The translations under genes and the position numbers were made by a program. A model generated the notes under the pieces. That model had not been told where the DNA came from and made no database searches. It was given only the letters and a program-made list of their open reading frames with translations. Source: Colwellia sp. D2M02 (GTDB lineage Bacteria > Pseudomonadota > Gammaproteobacteria > Enterobacterales > Alteromonadaceae). Taken from it: DNA of 50,898 nt. The first letter of the stretch is position 1. Every line of letters starts with the position of its first letter. Positions 9,172-19,054 of the stretch are shown piece by piece. The stretch is from the NCBI RefSeq assembly GCF_018860755.1, contig NZ_JAHKPW010000040.1:1-50898 (forward strand). Reading direction: 5' to 3'.

Positions 9172-10126
9172 TTAATTTTGTGTCGTTTTGCAACAACTCA
9201 ATTAGCTCAACAAAATCTTCAGGCAAGTCAGCATGCCATGTCATCAACTCACCCGTAATAGGATGATATAAAGAAAGCATTGCCGCATGAAGTGCTTGAC
9301 GTTTAAAGTTGCGTAACTTGTCAAGTAGCTCAGGTGTTGCATTTTTTGGTGGACGAGGGCGTCCGCCATAAACAGGGTCACCAATTAACGGGTGAGTGAT
9401 ATGTGCCATATGTACACGAATTTGATGCGTTCGACCTGTTTCTAAGCGTAATCTAAGTCGTGTATGTAAACGGTATTTTTCCATCACACGATAATGAGTT
9501 ACTGAAGGTCGCCCTGTAAATGAAACCGCCATATGGGTACGTTTAGTTGAATGACGCCCTATGGGTTCATCTACTACGCCACCTGCGGTCATTATTCCAT
9601 TACATACCGCCTCATATTCACGTGTAATTTCACGTAGTTGTAATGCTTCAACAAGATTAGTTTGTGCGGCAATAGTTTTTGCAACAACCATTAAACCTGT
9701 CGTGTCTTTATCTAAACGATGCACAATACCTGCACGTGGAACAACATCAAGTTCAGGACAATGATGTAATAGCGCATTAAGCACTGTACCGTCAGGATTA
9801 CCTGCACCTGGATGAACAACTAAACCCGCAGGTTTATTAATCACCAAAATATCGTCATCTTCATAAACAATGTTTAAAGCGATATTTTGCGCTTCGAAAC
9901 GTAACTCTGACTCAACTTCAGCATCAATAGTAATGACTTCACCGCCATACATTTTCTCGCGTGCACGTGTTAGTACATCACCATTTACGGTAACATTGCC
10001 AGCTAAAATCCAATCTTTTAAGCGTGAACGTGAATAATCAGGAAACATTTGCGCTAATGTTTGGTCAAACCGTTTACCTAAACATGAATCAGGAACAGTA
10101 TCTGTGTGTTGAATAATTTCAGCCAT
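9152..10126 (-). CDS. rluD: 23S rRNA pseudouridine(1911/1915/1917) synthase RluD
   Basis: RluD makes three pseudouridines in helix 69 of 23S rRNA, at the intersubunit bridge of the ribosome. The 324-residue protein has an N-terminal S4 RNA-binding domain (about 18-75) and the RluA-type catalytic domain with HRLDKDTTGL, whose nucleophile is Asp139, the same position as in E. coli RluD. GRTHQIRVH and the GDPVYGG motif are also present. It is divergent from bamD and runs into pgeF with an overlap, the usual gammaproteobacterial arrangement. The call is firm. Confidence 0.96.
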   Translation of the reverse strand: MAEIIQHTDTVPDSCLGKRFDQTLAQMFPDYSRSRLKDWILAGNVTVNGDVLTRAREKMYGGEVITIDAEVESELRFEAQNIALNIVYEDDDILVINKPAGLVVHPGAGNPDGTVLNALLHHCPELDVVPRAGIVHRLDKDTTGLMVVAKTIAAQTNLVEALQLREITREYEAVCNGIMTAGGVVDEPIGRHSTKRTHMAVSFTGRPSVTHYRVMEKYRLHTRLRLRLETGRTHQIRVHMAHITHPLIGDPVYGGRPRPPKNATPELLDKLRNFKRQALHAAMLSLYHPITGELMTWHADLPEDFVELIELLQNDTKLNAKEEY

Positions 10127-10311
10127 TAAACTCTCTTTAAATCGTTTTGAGCCCTAGTAAATAATCAAATCACAATTTGCACAGTATTAGCACTGTGCAA
10201 GGTAAGATTGCTAGGGTAGAATGCATATTCTTAAATATAGAAACATTTTACCCGTTTACGAGAGGGTTTGATATTTATTTTAATTAAAACAAAGTAGCGA
10301 TCATAAATTTC

Positions 10312-11070
10312 ATGGATAAATTAACAATAAAAATTATTTTAGCGGTTCTCATTTTAACATTAACAGCTTGTTCATCTTCAGAGCCTGAACTAGAAAAAGT
10401 ACCGGATAAATCAGCACAGGCGCTATTTGTTGATGCAAGAGCGGCACTCGATAGTGGCTTATATCAAAAGGCTATTCAAATTCTTGGAGCAATTGATTCA
10501 CGCTTTCCATTTGGACCTATTTCTCATCAAGTACAGCTCGATTTAATTTATGCATACTATAAAAGTGGCGATGCCGCTCAAGGTATTGCATTAACCGACC
10601 GTTTTTTACGCTTAAATCCAAATAACTCTAACGTTGATTATGTTTATTACATGCGCGCCTTAATTAATATCTCAACGGAAGAGAATTTATTCCAAGATAT
10701 GGCTGGTATTGATAGATCTGATAGAGATCCTACGGCATCTAAAAGTGCTTTTGAAGACTTCAAACGCATAGTCACTGATTTCCCAGAAAGTAAATATGCA
10801 GCAGACTCTCGCAAGCGCATGATCTCTATTAAATCTCGACTTGCTCAGTATGAGTTAGCAGTAGCTGAGTTTTATTACAAACGTGAAGCTTATGCATCAG
10901 CAGCCAACCGTGGACGTTATATTGTTGAGTATTTCTCACCGAGCCCTGAAGTAGAACAAGCACTTGAAATGATGGTAAAGTGTTACGAAAAGTTAGAGCT
11001 TGATGACTTAAAGACTAATACGCTGCAAGTATTAGCTGCTAATTACCCTAATAATAAACTGATTAACTAA
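10312..11070 (+). CDS. bamD: Outer membrane protein assembly factor BamD
   Basis: BamD is the essential lipoprotein of the BAM complex that inserts beta-barrel proteins into the outer membrane. The 252-residue protein has a lipoprotein signal with lipobox LTAC (Cys at about 20) and then a TPR superhelix (about 35-245), beginning ALFVDARAALDSG and including RFPFGP and RFLRLNPNN. Its length matches E. coli BamD (245). It is divergent from rluD across 185 bp that must hold both promoters. A bidirectional terminator follows at 11088-11122. Confidence 0.95.
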   Translation: MDKLTIKIILAVLILTLTACSSSEPELEKVPDKSAQALFVDARAALDSGLYQKAIQILGAIDSRFPFGPISHQVQLDLIYAYYKSGDAAQGIALTDRFLRLNPNNSNVDYVYYMRALINISTEENLFQDMAGIDRSDRDPTASKSAFEDFKRIVTDFPESKYAADSRKRMISIKSRLAQYELAVAEFYYKREAYASAANRGRYIVEYFSPSPEVEQALEMMVKCYEKLELDDLKTNTLQVLAANYPNNKLIN

Positions 11071-11087
11071 GTTCACTTACACAAACC

Positions 11088-11122
11088 AAAAAAGCTGAAT
11101 GATTAACTATTCAGCTTTTTTT
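11088..11122. terminator. Bidirectional terminator between bamD and glnB
   Basis: AAAAAAGCTGAAT (11088-11100) pairs with ATTCAGCTTTTTTT (11109-11122). The T-run serves bamD on the plus strand, and the A-run becomes a T-run for glnB on the minus strand. It lies between the two convergent stop codons. Confidence 0.85.
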
Positions 11123-11166
11123 ATTATGGTTTATTGTTGAGTAAAGCTTAATTAGGCTAAGCACAA

Positions 11167-11514
<348 letters not shown>

Positions 11515-11642
11515 CTACGTTAGCGTAATATTAATAATAATTGTATTACAGCTTGTTTATCGCCAGATATCAATATCCAATTCCGTTTTAATTTTGTTAA
11601 ACTATCGACAATGACTCCTAAAAATAAGCACTAGGATACCCT

Positions 11643-12479
11643 ATGGACCAGCAAACAATTATTAAACAGATGAAAGTATTACCCACTATCGACGTAAATT
11701 TTGAGATAAGCCGTCGTGTTGACTTTATTAAAGCGCAGCTAAAGCAGTCAGGTCTAGCTAATTTAGTACTAGGGATTAGCGGTGGTGTAGACTCTTCAAC
11801 CTGTGGTCGCCTTGCTCAACTTGCCGTAAACCAACTTAACGAAGAATGTAGCGAAGAGACAGTATACCGATTTATTGCGGTACGACTGCCTTATGGTGTT
11901 CAAGCTGATGAAGAAGATGCTCAACATGCACTGGCTTTTATACAGCCAAGCCATTGTATTACCACTAACATACTATCTGGCGTTAATGAACTACACCAGG
12001 ACGTTTTACAATCAATGAACTCAGCTAGTTTATTATCCGCGTCAGATACAACAATAGACTTTTCTAAAGGTAACTTAAAAGCTAGAGCAAGAATGGCAAC
12101 CCAATATCATATTGCTGGCATATTAGGCGCTTTAGTACTAGGAACAGATCATAGCGCAGAAAATATTACGGGTTTTTTCACTAAATGGGGCGACGGAGCT
12201 TGTGATTTAGCGCCATTGTTCGGGCTTTCAAAACGACAAGTAAGAGCCATAGCTGACGCATTAGGCGCAAGCAGCATTATATCCAATAAAGTGCCTACCG
12301 CTGATTTAGAGGACTTAGAACCAGGAAAAACAGATGAAGATGCTTTAGGGATTAGCTATCAAGACCTAGATGACTTTTTAGAAGGTAAAACAATTTCGGC
12401 AAATGTCAGCCAACATATCATTAATATTTATACTAAGACGCAACACAAAAGAAAAGCAATACCAACCATTTACGATTAA
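11643..12479 (+). CDS. nadE: NH3-dependent NAD(+) synthetase
   Basis: NadE amidates nicotinic acid adenine dinucleotide to NAD+ using ammonia and ATP, the last step of NAD synthesis. The 278 residues match the short ammonia-dependent type (E. coli 275), with no N-terminal glutaminase domain. The PP-loop GISGGVDSS lies at about 44-52; [28 protein letters not shown] and KVPTADL are family blocks. It is transcribed away from glnB and ends about 90 bp before the first pseudopilin gene, with no clear terminator between them. Confidence 0.96.
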   Translation: MDQQTIIKQMKVLPTIDVNFEISRRVDFIKAQLKQSGLANLVLGISGGVDSSTCGRLAQLAVNQLNEECSEETVYRFIAVRLPYGVQADEEDAQHALAFIQPSHCITTNILSGVNELHQDVLQSMNSASLLSASDTTIDFSKGNLKARARMATQYHIAGILGALVLGTDHSAENITGFFTKWGDGACDLAPLFGLSKRQVRAIADALGASSIISNKVPTADLEDLEPGKTDEDALGISYQDLDDFLEGKTISANVSQHIINIYTKTQHKRKAIPTIYD

Positions 12480-12508
12480 TTTTAATTTCAAACTTATTAT
12501 TTAATAGC

Positions 12509-12565
12509 AAAATCCATTTTTATTAACTATAACTGATTGTCAGGACAGTTTATAAAATGGATTTT
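12509..12565 (+). promoter_or_regulatory. Inverted repeat over the translation start of the first FimT-like gene
   Basis: AAAATCCATTTT (12509-12520) is the exact reverse complement of AAAATGGATTTT (12554-12565). Between them AACTG and CAGTT can extend an inner stem. The right arm ends two bases before the ATG at 12568 and covers the place where a Shine-Dalgarno site should be; none of good strength is seen. The structure could restrict translation. Confidence 0.35.
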
Positions 12566-12567
12566 AT

Positions 12568-13176
12568 ATGTTGAACTTTCAGTCATCCCTTTCTCATAGA
12601 AGCTCTCAGACCTCAATATCTAGATCTCGCGGATTAACTTTACTTGAGTTGATGTCATCCATTTCAATTACAGCAATTCTAGCCGTAACGGTATTACCGA
12701 ACATGAATAACTTTATTGTTAAAATGCGTGTCGATGACGAGATATCAATGCTACAGCGTTTGCTATTAATAACTCGAAACTCAGCAATAAACCATAATAG
12801 TAATGCTGTATTATGTCCACTTAATCAAGCAGGTCAGTGCTCCACACAGTGGCATAAAGATCTCACTGTATTTATCGATAGTAATAACAACAATCAACTT
12901 GATTCGTCAGAAAATGAAGTCGTACTAAGAACTAAGTCAGCAATCAAAGACGGTGACACCTTAATTTACGGTATTGGCCGTAAGAGCGTTATTTACCAAC
13001 CTTCAGGGCACTTAAGTGGTTTAAGCAATGGTACATTTCGGTATTGCCCTTACCAACATGAGGATAAATCAAGAGGAGTTGTGGTAGCTCGTTCTGGCAG
13101 AACTTATACAACCTCTGATACTGATAACGACGCCAAAGATGAAACGAGAATGAACCAAGAAATCACTTGTGATTAA
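12568..13176 (+). CDS. GspH/FimT family pseudopilin
   Basis: This 202-residue minor pilin-like protein has a leader of about 21 residues and then the prepilin peptidase site RG|LTLLEL with Glu at +5 of the mature protein. A hydrophobic helix runs to about 45. A GspH/FimT beta-domain follows, with paired cysteines (LCPLNQAGQC; YCPYQ; a final TC). Such proteins are processed by PilD and prime or tip type IV pili. It resembles the next gene (FIVKMR..DEIS..QRL; SRGVVVARSGR), so the two are ancient tandem duplicates. Both converge on the pilV-tapY2 operon. The leader peptide is unusually Ser-rich and the start has a weak ribosome binding site. Confidence 0.85.
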   Translation: MLNFQSSLSHRSSQTSISRSRGLTLLELMSSISITAILAVTVLPNMNNFIVKMRVDDEISMLQRLLLITRNSAINHNSNAVLCPLNQAGQCSTQWHKDLTVFIDSNNNNQLDSSENEVVLRTKSAIKDGDTLIYGIGRKSVIYQPSGHLSGLSNGTFRYCPYQHEDKSRGVVVARSGRTYTTSDTDNDAKDETRMNQEITCD

Positions 13177-13467
13177 CACTTATAAGTATTGACTATTCAT
13201 ACCACAAAAAGATTATTTAGATTAGCGTTAAGAACTGCTCTTATTGATAAATCCACCTCATACTAGGTGATTTACGTACTTCAAATAAACAACACTCATT
13301 AGCCTTATTGGTAACTATAAGGTGAGCTATGATAGCTGAGAGCATCGAAATAGCTTGTTAAGTGATTTTACCCATCTCATGTTCAGGTTAACTATATATT
13401 TAGGTACTAGCGTCCAATAAACTAAGGTGTTATAACTACCTAATCAACTAATTACAATGATGTAGCT

Positions 13468-14043
13468 ATGACTTCTTATAAAAAAAACAAACCGTTGAGC
13501 AATTTAGCCCCCCAAGAGAATACAACAAAGCATAAAGGCTTTAGCCTGATTGAAGTAATGGTCACTATAGCTATTGTTGCTATTCTTAGTGCAATAGCAT
13601 TACCAAGTTTGAATGACTTTCTTGTAAAAATGCGCACTGATAATGAAGTAAGTGAAATACAGCGTTTAGTACTCACCGCTAGAAATACCGCGATTAACGA
13701 AGGACGAAATATATCACTTTGCCCTATAGCTGGTAATGGCTGCTCTGGCGCTAACGATTGGACCGTTAACATAGGTGTTGTATCTCCTGATGGAGTAGTA
13801 AAACAAAAAGATGCGATTAAAGACGGTGATAAATTACAATTCCCTTTTAGCAGTATAACTTACAATGCCAGTGGTCAACTCGATAATAATAACGTGGGTA
13901 CTTTTAGTTATTGCCCAAAAAACTATGCTGATTATTCCCGAGGTGTTGAAGTTGCACTTTCAGGAAGAAGTTATGTAAGCACAGATCAAAATGGAGATGG
14001 TAGAGATGAGACAAGAAATAGCAACAATATTGTTTGCAATTAG
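13468..14043 (+). CDS. GspH/FimT family pseudopilin (second copy)
   Basis: This 191-residue class III signal peptide protein is cleaved at KG|FSLIEV (Glu+5 present) and has a hydrophobic helix MVTIAIVAILSAIALPS. Its GspH/FimT domain shares many positions with the upstream paralogue: FLVKMRTDNEVSEIQRL, NTAIN, LCP, FSYCP, SRGVEVALSGRSY, DETR. It probably belongs to the minor-pilin set (FimT/FimU role) that starts type IV pilus assembly. It is separated from the first copy by 291 bp without another gene and ends 59 bp from the convergent tapY2-like gene. Which of the two plays the FimU role cannot be told from sequence alone. Confidence 0.88.
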   Translation: MTSYKKNKPLSNLAPQENTTKHKGFSLIEVMVTIAIVAILSAIALPSLNDFLVKMRTDNEVSEIQRLVLTARNTAINEGRNISLCPIAGNGCSGANDWTVNIGVVSPDGVVKQKDAIKDGDKLQFPFSSITYNASGQLDNNNVGTFSYCPKNYADYSRGVEVALSGRSYVSTDQNGDGRDETRNSNNIVCN

Positions 14044-14102
14044 TTGCTACTTCTTAAAGGCTTTTATTTATACAGATAATTAATAAGGGGAGCTTTACAG
14101 CT

Positions 14103-14438
14103 CTAGCGATACAAATTTTTATCTAGTTGTCGTGCTTGAGGGCTAGTAAACTGCTCGTCTTCTGGCACGCACTGATATACCTTATCTATAGCAGCCTTAT
14201 CTTTATTAACACTTTTCTTGACATATACTTTAACCCCAACAATAGTGCTTTCGAAACCTTTTAAGTCTTTAAAATTTTCGTAGGGTATTGTCCATAAACT
14301 GATGGCTTCAGTGCTATTTGCTAAAGTGACATGACATTTAACTTCATTTCTATTATTTTCCACTTTATCGTTAGCAAACACAGTATAGTGATTTAGTAAC
14401 AGATAAAACCCTAAGATATATTTGATGTAATGATTCAT
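14103..14438 (-). CDS. TapY2-like type IV pilus-associated protein
   Basis: A 111-residue exported protein starting at MNHYIKYIL, with a signal peptide ending near VFANDK. The ATG at 14438 sits one base after the pilE stop, so it is the last gene of the operon and probably translationally coupled; a longer frame into pilE (to 14513) is not credible. The mature part has a Cys in VKCHVTLAN, a VYQCVPEDE motif and a C-terminal SPQARQLD segment, as I recall for TapY2/PilY2-like proteins at this place in Alteromonadales pilin operons. The role is not established; in Pseudomonas the small gene after pilY1 (pilY2) is tied to fimbrial biogenesis. Moderate certainty on the name. Confidence 0.65.
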   Translation of the reverse strand: MNHYIKYILGFYLLLNHYTVFANDKVENNRNEVKCHVTLANSTEAISLWTIPYENFKDLKGFESTIVGVKVYVKKSVNKDKAAIDKVYQCVPEDEQFTSPQARQLDKNLYR

Positions 14439-14439
14439 C

Positions 14440-14871
14440 TTATTTGTCCCAACATATTGAAGGTGCTTTAGTACCAGTATCGGTAACTGTAATAGCTGTG
14501 CATCCAGTATCATGAACTTGATTATACTGCGCTGTTGCGGTTAACGTAAAAGTATTGTTATTCACCACGGAGGATATTAAATAATTACCTGTAGGTGTTT
14601 CATAAGTAGCGCCAGCACCAAGCCCAAGCTGACTTAGGTTGGCTGTATATTGCCGGTTATCAATAAAAAACTGCTCTTGTAGGTTAGCTAACCGTAGTAG
14701 CTCACTTAACCCTTCAGCTCTATCAGAGCGTATAACATAGGCGCTATATGAAGGGTAAGCAATCGCGGCTAAAATCCCCACAATTGCAACAACAATCATC
14801 AACTCTATCAGAGTAAAACCTAAAGTGTGTTTACCATTATTGCAAGTACTGTTCATTTTGAGTTTTTTCAT
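14440..14871 (-). CDS. pilE: Type IV minor pilin PilE
   Basis: This 143-residue pilin-like protein has a leader with [25 protein letters not shown], the classic N-methylated pilin N-terminus with Glu+5. The mature domain follows the PilE pattern: a helix with [28 protein letters not shown], then a beta region and a C-terminal disulphide pair (GCTAI and SICWDK). AAGGA nine bases before the ATG supports the start at 14871. It lies 15 bp after pilY1 and is followed by the TapY2-like gene. Its role is in the minor-pilin priming and tip complex of type IV pili, placed in the inner membrane after PilD processing. Confidence 0.9.
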   Translation of the reverse strand: MKKLKMNSTCNNGKHTLGFTLIELMIVVAIVGILAAIAYPSYSAYVIRSDRAEGLSELLRLANLQEQFFIDNRQYTANLSQLGLGAGATYETPTGNYLISSVVNNNTFTLTATAQYNQVHDTGCTAITVTDTGTKAPSICWDK

Positions 14872-14886
14872 TACATCTGTTCCTTA

Positions 14887-17800
14887 TTATTGCTCATCAA
14901 TGTAAAGGTAATTACGTAATGTTCTAGGGAGTAAAGGAGCATCAATAGTTTTTCTCCCAACGATAATTTGGCCTGTAGAGTCATCAGTCGTTGGGTCACC
15001 ATCATCAATATCGGTAACAATTAAAGTAGGTGCCCCTAAGAATTGTTCATTAACAAAGGAAATATGATCGCTTCTATTTCTAGAGTCTTCCGCCGCCCAA
15101 TTATATTTTTTAGTGCCTAAAGCTAAATCAATCGCGTATAGCCAACCTTGACCATTTGGTAAATTACAACTTATTGCATTAACTCCAAGCTCAGGTGGGG
15201 TATAAGAAGTAAAATAAGCAACATTATTAATAACTAGGCCTGATGCAGAGCTCTTTTCCCCTGTTTGTGTGAAACTCATATACCAACCATCGTGATTACT
15301 TACGTCTAATGATAAAGCCTCTAATGCTTGAGTGCTTAACGAGCCTCCAAAGGGATCATTAGTATAATCATATAAGTCACTCAGTAGAATAGTAGTTGGC
15401 ACTGGTGTAATGGGTGTTACTGTTCCAGGAAATTGCTGGGTACGAATATTAATATCTTTTATCATAAAAAATTTATCATCAGTATCAGTACCTAAAGGGT
15501 TAACTCTATCACCGCTACCGATCAAAATAGCATCATAAGGCGTTTCTTGCTGAACAATAATGTCATCGCCATTTTGATCATTTTCACCGGTATCAAGAGT
15601 TTCAGTTATAATGGCTCTAGCAATTGCCGGCTCATTAAAAAAGCGTCTATCAACCGTATTAGCACTAGATCCTCCCAAACTCGCTAACTTAAAAACTGAG
15701 AACTTGCTTTTATCACTTCCTGGCATATCTATACGCCAAACATTACCGCCAGTATCACCTGTGTAAAGCCTATCTGTTAAACCATCACCATCACTATCTA
15801 ATGTAGCAATACTAGATGGAATGCTATCAGTTCCTGTAAAGGTTGTATCCCCTGTTGGAGCTAAGCTCCATAATAAATTTCCTTGCTCAGCATCAATCAT
15901 ATAAATAGCTTTACCTACATTATCATTACCACCAACCCCGTTAGCATCTTTAGTGGTATCGTAGCCACCACCAAAAATTAGCACAGGCTTAGCATTAGTT
16001 CCTGTAGTATTTAATGTTGAATAGGCAACTTTAGGTTGAGACCATGTCTGTCCTAAATCATCAAAACCAGCATCACCTGCTTTAATATGCCACATTAACT
16101 GGGGTGATTCTGGGTTTGTCACATTAAGAGCATAATATGAGTTTCCTCCTCGACGTAAGCCAAAGAATATCCACACTTCATCACTACCGTTAACAATACC
16201 ATCGCCATCATGATCAACAATATGTGATGTGATTTGGCCATCTACACCGTACACTTTATTCGTTGATGTATAGTTTTCACGAAGCGGTTTAATATTAGGG
16301 AATAAACCTTTAGGCATAAACGCCCATGACTCACTGACTTGATCATTAACGCTATCATCTTTAAACATATGTAAAGCACCTTGATTAGTGCCCACAACAA
16401 CATAAATCTTGTCATTGCCATAATTTATAACAATAGGTTTAGAGTGTAATGGATCACCAAATACATCGGGCCGCATGAATGGAATACTTTCATCTTCGGC
16501 TTTCACATCATCAGTATTTAACCCCTTAGCCCAGTCTAAATAATCATCAATAACATCATCATCATCTGCTACATCTAATGCTACAGCTAAATCGGCTCTA
16601 GATCCGAAGGCTGTAATAGCATGTGAACGATTCAAATCTTTAAGTGCTCCTCCCGTTCCTAAGTCACTATAAACTGTTCGAGCACTAGTTAAGCCTCTTA
16701 ACATTTCTGCAACGCCGCCCTTAGAGACTAAATCGCCATCTTTGCTAGGCGACCAGTAGCTGGTAGCATCCTCAGAAAAAATTCCATCACTATTAACGGC
16801 GTCTTCTCCTAATTTACCTTTTTGTACCCCGTTAACCACTTTATATTTTTTCATATTACCTTGCCAACGAGGACCTTGCTCTGGCTGGAACATAGCATAA
16901 TAAACATAATCAAGAGTTTCAGTACGGTCAAAGTTGTTCGAAGCCACTGAAGCTGACGTTAAAGAGTCATTACTGGTATCTAAATTAACCAAAACATTAA
17001 TCAGTGCCGCGGTTAAGGAGATTGAGTCTTTAGCGGGGAAGTATTTCCCGCCTCCAAGCGTAGCCGCTTCTGCTAGAATTGGCGCAGCAGTAGCTACACT
17101 ACTACCAAAACCGATAGTATAGAGTGAAGATGTTTGCTTACCATCTAATGAGGTATTAATATCGTTATTGTTTAACCACTGCGCCAGAGCGGGTAAATAA
17201 TTATTACTTACATTAGTATCGTTATATGCTGGCCCCATAGGATCCTGTCCTGCTTGTGGCATACTTGTGATCAAATTGTTAGCACTAGTATCTGCAGTAG
17301 GCTGACCATCAGAAATCAAAATGACATAAACTTTATCGGCACATGATGTAAGAGGAGAAATATATGATCCCGACTGCTCTATACTTTGATCTCTTTTAGG
17401 GTTGATATCATAATCATTGCCATAATAAACCCCCTTACCAGCAAAATAGCGAGATGCCTCATATAAGGTTTCACATAGAGGGGTGTTACCATCAGGGAAT
17501 AAGCTATCCACTTTATTCAATAACGTAGTTCTATAGCTTGATGTATGCTCTTTAATTCCTGCAATGATACGTCCGCCACTTCGACTTGAGCTATTATTTC
17601 GATTAAATACTTGTAGCCCAAAATCCACATAAGGTGCTGAGCGAATTAAATCACTAACACTCTTTTGAGCAATATCCATCCGGCTTCTCCACTCTTTTGG
17701 TAGAGAAGCATTATGGTACCAACGTAAATAGTTATCCGAATATAAAGTAACAGATCGCCCTGTCCATGAAACATTTGAATCGGTGGCATTGCTGGTGTGG

Positions 17801-18426
17801 TATTGAGGCGACAATAAGGTACCTTGACCATCTACCGGATAACCATTGCCTAAGTTATTAACATTACCTGAGCCATCAGAAGCCCCTGCATTGTTGTGAT
17901 TTAGCGCTATTACGTCTTCCTCACAATCGATAACTCGAACGTTACTTGCGTTATTATCGGGTAATTGCTTCCAACTACCTGAGTTGCCACTAAAAGAATA
18001 CTCACGTATACGACCATTATAAAACCCTAATGTATTTAAGGCTGTCTGTGCAGACTGACAACCATTAACGGCCGTTAATATTCTGCGCCCTTCATCGGGA
18101 TCATCAACTACAGGAATGACCCCTTCACTCCCTTTATTATAATAAACATAATCACTTGTAAGAGCGCTAAAGCCATTGGTTGCGGGGTAATTAATATTGG
18201 GGTCATACTCAACCTTTACTTTTTCCGTGTTACCCATACTCCCCGAATTATCAAAAATAATGAGTACTTGAGGCCTTTCAGTGTTCTGTTTAGCGGCATC
18301 ACTAATATATAATTCTATATCTTCAGCAAAAGTATTCGCTGACGTTATCAAAAGAAGTGAAACTAAGACTCTTAGCGATAATTTTTTAGCATTTTGCAAA
18401 ACTAGCTTTGTTGTTGAACCACCCAT
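14887..18426 (-). CDS. pilY1: Type IV pilus tip-associated adhesin PilY1
   Basis: This 1179-residue exported protein has a signal peptide of about 34 residues ending NTFAED. The N-terminal half holds a von Willebrand A domain with a MIDAS motif DNSGSMG at about 59-65, plus a later SDGQPTADTS block. The C-terminal half is the PilC/PilY1 beta-propeller, with calcium-loop motifs DHDGDGIVNG (near 738) and DSDGDGLTDRLYTGD (near 880). PilY1 sits at the pilus tip with the minor pilins and governs extension, adhesion and surface sensing. AGGGAG lies six bases before the ATG. It is in the middle of the pilV-W-X-Y1-E-tapY2 operon. The family call is firm; adhesion specificity is unknown. Confidence 0.93.
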   Translation of the reverse strand: MGGSTTKLVLQNAKKLSLRVLVSLLLITSANTFAEDIELYISDAAKQNTERPQVLIIFDNSGSMGNTEKVKVEYDPNINYPATNGFSALTSDYVYYNKGSEGVIPVVDDPDEGRRILTAVNGCQSAQTALNTLGFYNGRIREYSFSGNSGSWKQLPDNNASNVRVIDCEEDVIALNHNNAGASDGSGNVNNLGNGYPVDGQGTLLSPQYHTSNATDSNVSWTGRSVTLYSDNYLRWYHNASLPKEWRSRMDIAQKSVSDLIRSAPYVDFGLQVFNRNNSSSRSGGRIIAGIKEHTSSYRTTLLNKVDSLFPDGNTPLCETLYEASRYFAGKGVYYGNDYDINPKRDQSIEQSGSYISPLTSCADKVYVILISDGQPTADTSANNLITSMPQAGQDPMGPAYNDTNVSNNYLPALAQWLNNNDINTSLDGKQTSSLYTIGFGSSVATAAPILAEAATLGGGKYFPAKDSISLTAALINVLVNLDTSNDSLTSASVASNNFDRTETLDYVYYAMFQPEQGPRWQGNMKKYKVVNGVQKGKLGEDAVNSDGIFSEDATSYWSPSKDGDLVSKGGVAEMLRGLTSARTVYSDLGTGGALKDLNRSHAITAFGSRADLAVALDVADDDDVIDDYLDWAKGLNTDDVKAEDESIPFMRPDVFGDPLHSKPIVINYGNDKIYVVVGTNQGALHMFKDDSVNDQVSESWAFMPKGLFPNIKPLRENYTSTNKVYGVDGQITSHIVDHDGDGIVNGSDEVWIFFGLRRGGNSYYALNVTNPESPQLMWHIKAGDAGFDDLGQTWSQPKVAYSTLNTTGTNAKPVLIFGGGYDTTKDANGVGGNDNVGKAIYMIDAEQGNLLWSLAPTGDTTFTGTDSIPSSIATLDSDGDGLTDRLYTGDTGGNVWRIDMPGSDKSKFSVFKLASLGGSSANTVDRRFFNEPAIARAIITETLDTGENDQNGDDIIVQQETPYDAILIGSGDRVNPLGTDTDDKFFMIKDINIRTQQFPGTVTPITPVPTTILLSDLYDYTNDPFGGSLSTQALEALSLDVSNHDGWYMSFTQTGEKSSASGLVINNVAYFTSYTPPELGVNAISCNLPNGQGWLYAIDLALGTKKYNWAAEDSRNRSDHISFVNEQFLGAPTLIVTDIDDGDPTTDDSTGQIIVGRKTIDAPLLPRTLRNYLYIDEQ

Positions 18427-18526
18427 TACCCACTCCCTAAACTAACTTACTTTCATTGTAAACTAGTTGAAATTTTCATTAATATATCGTTCCAATTAGC
18501 GCTTAACTTAATTAACAATAATTGAA

Positions 18527-19054
18527 TTATTTTAATAGTTGCTGTGTTATGCCTGAGCTCGCACTCATATTACTGGTACCATTACGACCATAAATACGAG
18601 TGACATTTACTCTCAATGAGCTACAATTAAAGACCCCTGTTGATGATGCGCTCTTTGAATGCGCACAATCTACCTCTAGCTCTAGATCATTATTCACGAC
18701 GTTAACTACTGCTGTTGCTTCAGTGTTAGTTCCGGGCAATAACGCATTCTGATCGTTAATCGGAAAATTTCCTTTAAGCGGCCTTGCAAATAAATTATCT
18801 TGCCCTGGAGCGACTTGATTAAAAATCACTTCATCGACCGCACTTACCGTAGCTTGTACCGCTTCTTCTTTAACCTCACTTGCACCAGCCATTTTCATAT
18901 CTGTAGTACTATTTTGCATTAAAGCGGCGGCTACGGCAGTAAGCGCTACTAAAAAAATGAGCGCGACAATTAACACCACACCATGCTGCCTTGCCTGTAA
19001 ATTAACGGTTAATTTAGTCATAACAACCTCATTATCTATTTTTTTATTTACCAT
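18527..19054 (-). CDS. pilX: Minor pilin PilX
   Basis: A 175-residue PilX-type minor pilin with the PilX_N signature QHGVVLIVALIFLVALTAVA. The processed N-terminus would start after HG and lacks Glu+5, as is usual for PilX/GspK-like tip subunits. The start ATG overlaps the pilW stop (ATGGTAA), implying coupling. An alternative ATG 11 codons later (MTKLTVNL) has a better Shine-Dalgarno (GAGG five bases away), so a 164-residue form is equally possible. PilX, PilW, PilV and PilE form the complex that recruits PilY1 and primes pilus assembly. Confidence 0.87.
   Translation of the reverse strand: MVNKKIDNEVVMTKLTVNLQARQHGVVLIVALIFLVALTAVAAALMQNSTTDMKMAGASEVKEEAVQATVSAVDEVIFNQVAPGQDNLFARPLKGNFPINDQNALLPGTNTEATAVVNVVNNDLELEVDCAHSKSASSTGVFNCSSLRVNVTRIYGRNGTSNMSASSGITQQLLK

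Noticed and set aside
14439-14513. Longer N-terminus of the TapY2-like protein
   Set aside because: The extension lies inside pilE in another frame and would displace the signal peptide; the ATG at 14438 directly follows the pilE stop.
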